From CAZNTZ01 sp964576135 (lineage in GTDB: Bacteria; Pseudomonadota; Alphaproteobacteria; Rs-D84): 25,447 bases of DNA. Position 1 is the first letter of the stretch. The number at the start of each line of letters is the position of its first letter. The notes below the pieces were generated by a model that searched no databases, had not been told where the DNA came from, and saw nothing but the letters and a program-made list of their open reading frames with translations. The position numbers were made by a program, and so were the translations under genes. This document shows positions 22,495-25,447 of this stretch, piece by piece. The stretch covers positions 1 to 25,447 of the forward strand of contig CAZNTZ010000011.1 of NCBI GenBank assembly GCA_964576135.1, given 5' to 3'.

Positions 22495-22890
22495 ATGATT
22501 AAAAAATCTGACTTAATCGCGGCGTCCAGAACAAAAACCATACCAAACGATTTAATACAAAATATGAATGACTATATTAACCGAATAAACATGTTTGAAT
22601 CGCTTTGCAATTTGCCAATTTTACATACCAGTTTTTATAGATCTGCAAACGATCAAATCGAAATTTATAAATCTCGCGGAATAAATAATCCCCCAATGCA
22701 AAGCCAGCATATGTATTGTCGCGCCGGCGATATTGCAGATAATAACGGTAAATTAAAACAATGGATTATAAATAATATTTGGGCACTTAAACAATGCGGA
22801 TTTTGGTGCGAAGATTTCAAAGCGACGCCGACTTGGGTTCATTTTCAAACGGTCCCACCAAAATCTGGCAAACGATTTTTTTTGCCTTAA
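22495..22890 (+). CDS. M15-type (VanY-like) peptidase, phage endolysin
   Basis: The 131-residue protein has the M15 zinc pattern: His72 and Asp79 in SQHMYCRAGDI and His116 in WVHFQ, plus a FYRSANDQIE substrate-pocket segment. This fits the short M15 endolysins found in phages, which cut the L-Ala-D-Glu or D-Ala bond of peptidoglycan. There is no signal peptide, so release requires the holin. AAGGA precedes the ATG. It is divergent from the regulator gene (71-bp shared region with TTGACA at 22450-22455) and converges with the cysteine-rich gene (4-bp gap). The ending VPPKSGKRFFLP is typical of the family. It is the second lysis enzyme of the island. Confidence 0.85.
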   Translation: MIKKSDLIAASRTKTIPNDLIQNMNDYINRINMFESLCNLPILHTSFYRSANDQIEIYKSRGINNPPMQSQHMYCRAGDIADNNGKLKQWIINNIWALKQCGFWCEDFKATPTWVHFQTVPPKSGKRFFLP

Positions 22891-22894
22891 AATT

Positions 22895-25294
22895 TTATTG
22901 ATTTGCTTCTGGGACAACTGACATATAAGTCGCACGGCAGAAAGGTGAAACCCAATATGTATCGTTTTTGCATATTTTATGTGTTGCACCGTCTTCTTCA
23001 TACCCAGCTGGAACAATACACTTTACAGATGTTCCATTACTGCTGCGTCTGCCGCCATTTTCCCAGCAAAGGCAAGAACCCCAAGAAACTGTATCAACTA
23101 TGTCTGCATAACCACTTGGGCACATATTTTCATTAGGTAATAAATTATAAGGCAGAGCAAGTGATGAATATTTATTTGTAGAAGAACTTATCGTGCTAAA
23201 TTTACACAAACTGTTAAGTGTTGTACCATCCATATCACCATTATAAGTATTATCTGGAATAAACTGTTTTTTAACAAATGTCCCATTCAAATTTATACAA
23301 CTTGTCGACAATTGGTCATTTATCTGACGATATACTTGGGTTGCAATACCGGTAAGGCGCATATTTTCATAATCATAATCACAAACATTATTTGTGCAAA
23401 CTATATCTAAACCACCGAATATTGCCTTTACACCCTTATCAACACCGTCACTATCAATTTCACCGCTATGACATGCAGCAATTGCATCTAATGTATCAAA
23501 ACATTTAGATCTCGTGTGACCAGTACTTGTAGAAAGACCAACCAAGAACCAATCCAATGCAAAACCGCGTTTGAACACGCCACTTTGTGGATTATAAAAG
23601 TTTTCATAGTTTGTACCACCAAATTGATCAAAGCATTGTTTAACAACAGCACCACAAGCAGATTCTGCATCTGTGTCTTTTCTTTGAGCAATATATTCGC
23701 TTATAATATTTCCATCAAACATGTTATTACAAGAAGCGACGTATTCTTTGCAAATCGCGTCATTGGCAGCGATTAAATTTGGCTGCAAAGCAATACTATC
23801 TTTTAAAACACTGGACATTGCTTTGGTAATAGAAGTGTCACCATTCATATAACACGTAGACACAAAATCAAAACATCCCTGACGAATTTCTGAAACCTTA
23901 GATTTTTGTTGATAATAAATTTCTAACATTGCTTTGTCTAAATAATCCGCCCAAACTATATCTGAATTTTCGGAACATTTATCAAGTGCTGGTTCTGCAA
24001 ATTTTTTCGTTCGTGATTCAAAATTTGAAACAAATGATCTATTTGCAGGATTCTTTGATAATTGTTGATCAGCAATCGCGACACCATCAGAGAATTGTAA
24101 TAAACTTTCCAGTTTATAGAAATCCACCACTCCGGTGATTGGTTTACCACTTGTAATATCAATATATTGACCATTATCCAAACATTTGTGATAATCAGCC
24201 CCACAAACTTCTTCGGATAAAATTGCGGATTCAACGTTATGTAAACACGCTGTCATATCATCTGAATTATGATTTTGTCTGTTTTCCACACGTGCAAGAT
24301 TAAGCATTGCCCCACCTTCACGAACAGCCCCAGCAAGTTTTGTCTGATTATCTTCTATATTTTTCTCAACAGTATTACAATCTTGTTCTATAGACATTAA
24401 ATAAGCGGTAATTGCGCGTTGCAATGATGCATCTGTGCACGAAGATTTTAGAGCATTTCTGCACTGAGAATATATTGCAGAATATAAATTTTTTCCATTG
24501 TATGTTGCTATGACTTGTCCGCTGTCTCCAATACCAAACGCAGATGTAGAATCAATATTCATACTTATACTGTTCAGATCTGAATATCTGCCACTAACAC
24601 TTCCACTTTCTCCACGAATAGAATTCATAATTGCGTTAAGCAATGCCTTAGAAGCCGAACCATCAGACGTCAGAGAATCTTCACCTTCTGATGATGTACG
24701 CATTGCTGTTGCTTGTGCGCCGGTCATTCCAACAACATCTAAATTTTCTGTAAATTGAGTCAACTGATTCGAAGCGTCTTGAATAACAGATTGTTTATTT
24801 GTTAAATCATAAACACGATCACTACATGAACAACGATGCCAGCTTTCATTTTTCATAGCACAAAATTGATCCATACAAGAAAAATATGATGTTTTACAGC
24901 TTTCATATTCAGCACCGCTCTTTGTTCCGGCAAGCGCACTTGTATCAGTTGCGCGTGCTGTAATCATCCTGTTTGTTAAACTTGAAGAATTCGGCAAAGA
25001 AACTTTCGTACGTGAAACAGTTCCACGATTTGAAACATTTATTACATCACCTTGTGTTACACCCCCGCGTGGTGCAACAGATGTTACGCGTGACGTCGAT
25101 GATTGTTGATTTGTTGCAGAACGCCCGCGCGAATTTTGTGATTGCTGGGATTTATTAGAACTAACCGATGTAACAGTATTAGTGCGCGAATTTTGTGAAT
25201 TTGACTGATTTGCAGAGCTTAATCTATCCGCGGCAAACGAAGCGGTCATAACCGACATAAAAAACACTGTGAAAACCAGGTATAATTTTCTCAT
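22895..25294 (-). CDS. Large secreted cysteine-rich protein of unknown function
   Basis: The family is not recognised. The 799-residue protein starts at ATG 25294 after AAGGCGAGA, with a signal peptide (MRKLYLVFTVFFMSVMTASFAA). A Ser/Asn/Gln-rich unstructured region covers ~23-125. Then comes a block CKTSYFSCMDQFCAMKN...RCSCSDR (~133-160) followed by paired Cys at regular spacing through the protein (SQCRNALKSSC, VCGADYHKC, QGCFDFVSTC, ICKEYVASC, ACGAVVKQC), suggesting repeated disulfide-bonded helical hairpins with a C-x(7-11)-C pattern. The C-terminus has SWGSCLCWENGG and CRATY. It should fold in the periplasm or outside and need a disulfide-forming system. No catalytic motif is visible. 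Confidence 0.8.
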   Translation of the reverse strand: MRKLYLVFTVFFMSVMTASFAADRLSSANQSNSQNSRTNTVTSVSSNKSQQSQNSRGRSATNQQSSTSRVTSVAPRGGVTQGDVINVSNRGTVSRTKVSLPNSSSLTNRMITARATDTSALAGTKSGAEYESCKTSYFSCMDQFCAMKNESWHRCSCSDRVYDLTNKQSVIQDASNQLTQFTENLDVVGMTGAQATAMRTSSEGEDSLTSDGSASKALLNAIMNSIRGESGSVSGRYSDLNSISMNIDSTSAFGIGDSGQVIATYNGKNLYSAIYSQCRNALKSSCTDASLQRAITAYLMSIEQDCNTVEKNIEDNQTKLAGAVREGGAMLNLARVENRQNHNSDDMTACLHNVESAILSEEVCGADYHKCLDNGQYIDITSGKPITGVVDFYKLESLLQFSDGVAIADQQLSKNPANRSFVSNFESRTKKFAEPALDKCSENSDIVWADYLDKAMLEIYYQQKSKVSEIRQGCFDFVSTCYMNGDTSITKAMSSVLKDSIALQPNLIAANDAICKEYVASCNNMFDGNIISEYIAQRKDTDAESACGAVVKQCFDQFGGTNYENFYNPQSGVFKRGFALDWFLVGLSTSTGHTRSKCFDTLDAIAACHSGEIDSDGVDKGVKAIFGGLDIVCTNNVCDYDYENMRLTGIATQVYRQINDQLSTSCINLNGTFVKKQFIPDNTYNGDMDGTTLNSLCKFSTISSSTNKYSSLALPYNLLPNENMCPSGYADIVDTVSWGSCLCWENGGRRSSNGTSVKCIVPAGYEEDGATHKICKNDTYWVSPFCRATYMSVVPEANQ

Positions 25295-25359
25295 TTCTCG
25301 CCTTTATGATACCGGTTTTACCCATAGTGGCGCAAGCAGAAAAATGCTGAAATCACAAC

Positions 25360-25388
25360 TTGATTTTTTAGGCACAGCGGGGTATAAA
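25360..25388 (+). promoter_or_regulatory. Promoter of tRNA-Pro
   Basis: TTGATT (25360-25365), a 17-base spacer and TATAAA (25383-25388), predicting a start near 25395, five bases before the mature tRNA 5' end. Confidence 0.85.
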
Positions 25389-25399
25389 TATGCGCACGT

Positions 25400-25447
25400 C
25401 GGGGTGTAGCTCAGCCTGGTAGAGTACTTGCATGGGGTGCAAGGGGT
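25400..25447 (+). tRNA. tRNA-Pro (anticodon GGG), 3' part outside window
   Basis: CGGGGTG opens the acceptor arm, followed by TAGCTCAGCCTGGTAGAGTA as the D arm and the anticodon arm CTTGC-ATGGGGT-GCAAG with GGG at positions 34-36. The unpaired first C and CCTGG D loop are typical of bacterial tRNA-Pro. The sequence ends in the variable loop. Confidence 0.9.

Larger units (their letters stand above)
13670..22890 (+). mobile_element. Podovirus-derived island (prophage remnant or domesticated particle genes)
   Basis: A nearly continuous set of phage-type genes: SleB hydrolase, holin, scaffold, capsid, small virion proteins, tail tubes A and B, fibre anchor, terminase ATPase, S24-like regulator and M15 endolysin. 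Integrase, portal, small terminase and replication genes are not seen, and no att direct repeat was found by eye. Edges are set by the first phage promoter and the endolysin stop; tRNA-Thr lies at the left edge. An apparently separately transcribed H1-like gene sits inside. Confidence 0.85.

Noticed and set aside
13583..22890. Attachment-site direct repeats flanking the island, using the tRNA-Thr 3' end
   Set aside because: No copy of the tRNA end was found by eye near 20.7 kb or 22.9 kb; a computed repeat search over a wider region would be decisive.
1..25447. CRISPR arrays, insertion sequences, stop-codon reassignment
   Set aside because: No regularly spaced short repeats, no transposase, and TAA, TGA and TAG are all used as stops at gene ends.

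Overview
The window looks like a chromosome segment from a low-GC, probably host- or gut-associated alphaproteobacterium. The grounds are a short LexA/S24-type HTH protein of alphaproteobacterial style, a podovirus capsid/tail gene set of a type common in that class, a PnuC vitamin importer, TrhP, DnaB, secreted M23 and cysteine-rich proteins, and strongly A+T-rich spacers. TAA, TGA and TAG all act as stops (TGA ends the scaffold and small HTH genes), so the standard bacterial code applies. The taxonomic assignment is inference.

Layout. (1) 1-4834 is a surface-protein locus: a secreted collagen-like protein (minus, cut by the window edge) diverges from two tandem secreted leucine-rich-repeat proteins. 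These two share a base-for-base identical first ~470 bp and then diverge. (2) 4835-6543: pnuC and a family 2 glycosyltransferase converge with no spacer. (3) 6618-8826: four small minus-strand genes of unknown function (one cysteine-rich, one short exported, one membrane) with hairpins between them. (4) 9084-12256: tRNA-Asn, an M23 peptidase that appears leaderless, dnaB, a bidirectional terminator and a 77-residue HTH protein whose promoter carries an inverted repeat and three direct repeats. (5) 12257-13582: trhP and tRNA-Thr(CGU).

(6) 13670-22890 is a compact phage-derived island. In order on the plus strand it holds a promoter and leader ending in a terminator, a SleB-type hydrolase, a holin-like protein, a scaffold-like protein, an independently transcribed histone H1-like gene, a second leader terminator, the capsid protein, a small virion protein, tail tube A, tail tube B/nozzle, a small virion protein, a fibre anchor and a terminase ATPase. 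On the minus strand is a two-gene unit of a double-HTH/S24-like regulator without the catalytic serine and an unknown protein. A plus-strand M15 endolysin closes the island. I see no integrase, portal, small terminase or replication gene, and the terminase lacks its nuclease half. The other frames are open and mostly have good Shine-Dalgarno sites, so this is either a recently decaying prophage or a domesticated, host-controlled particle such as a podovirus-type gene transfer agent.

(7) 22895-25294 encodes a large secreted cysteine-rich protein of unknown function, followed by a tRNA-Pro(GGG) cut by the window edge with a textbook promoter.
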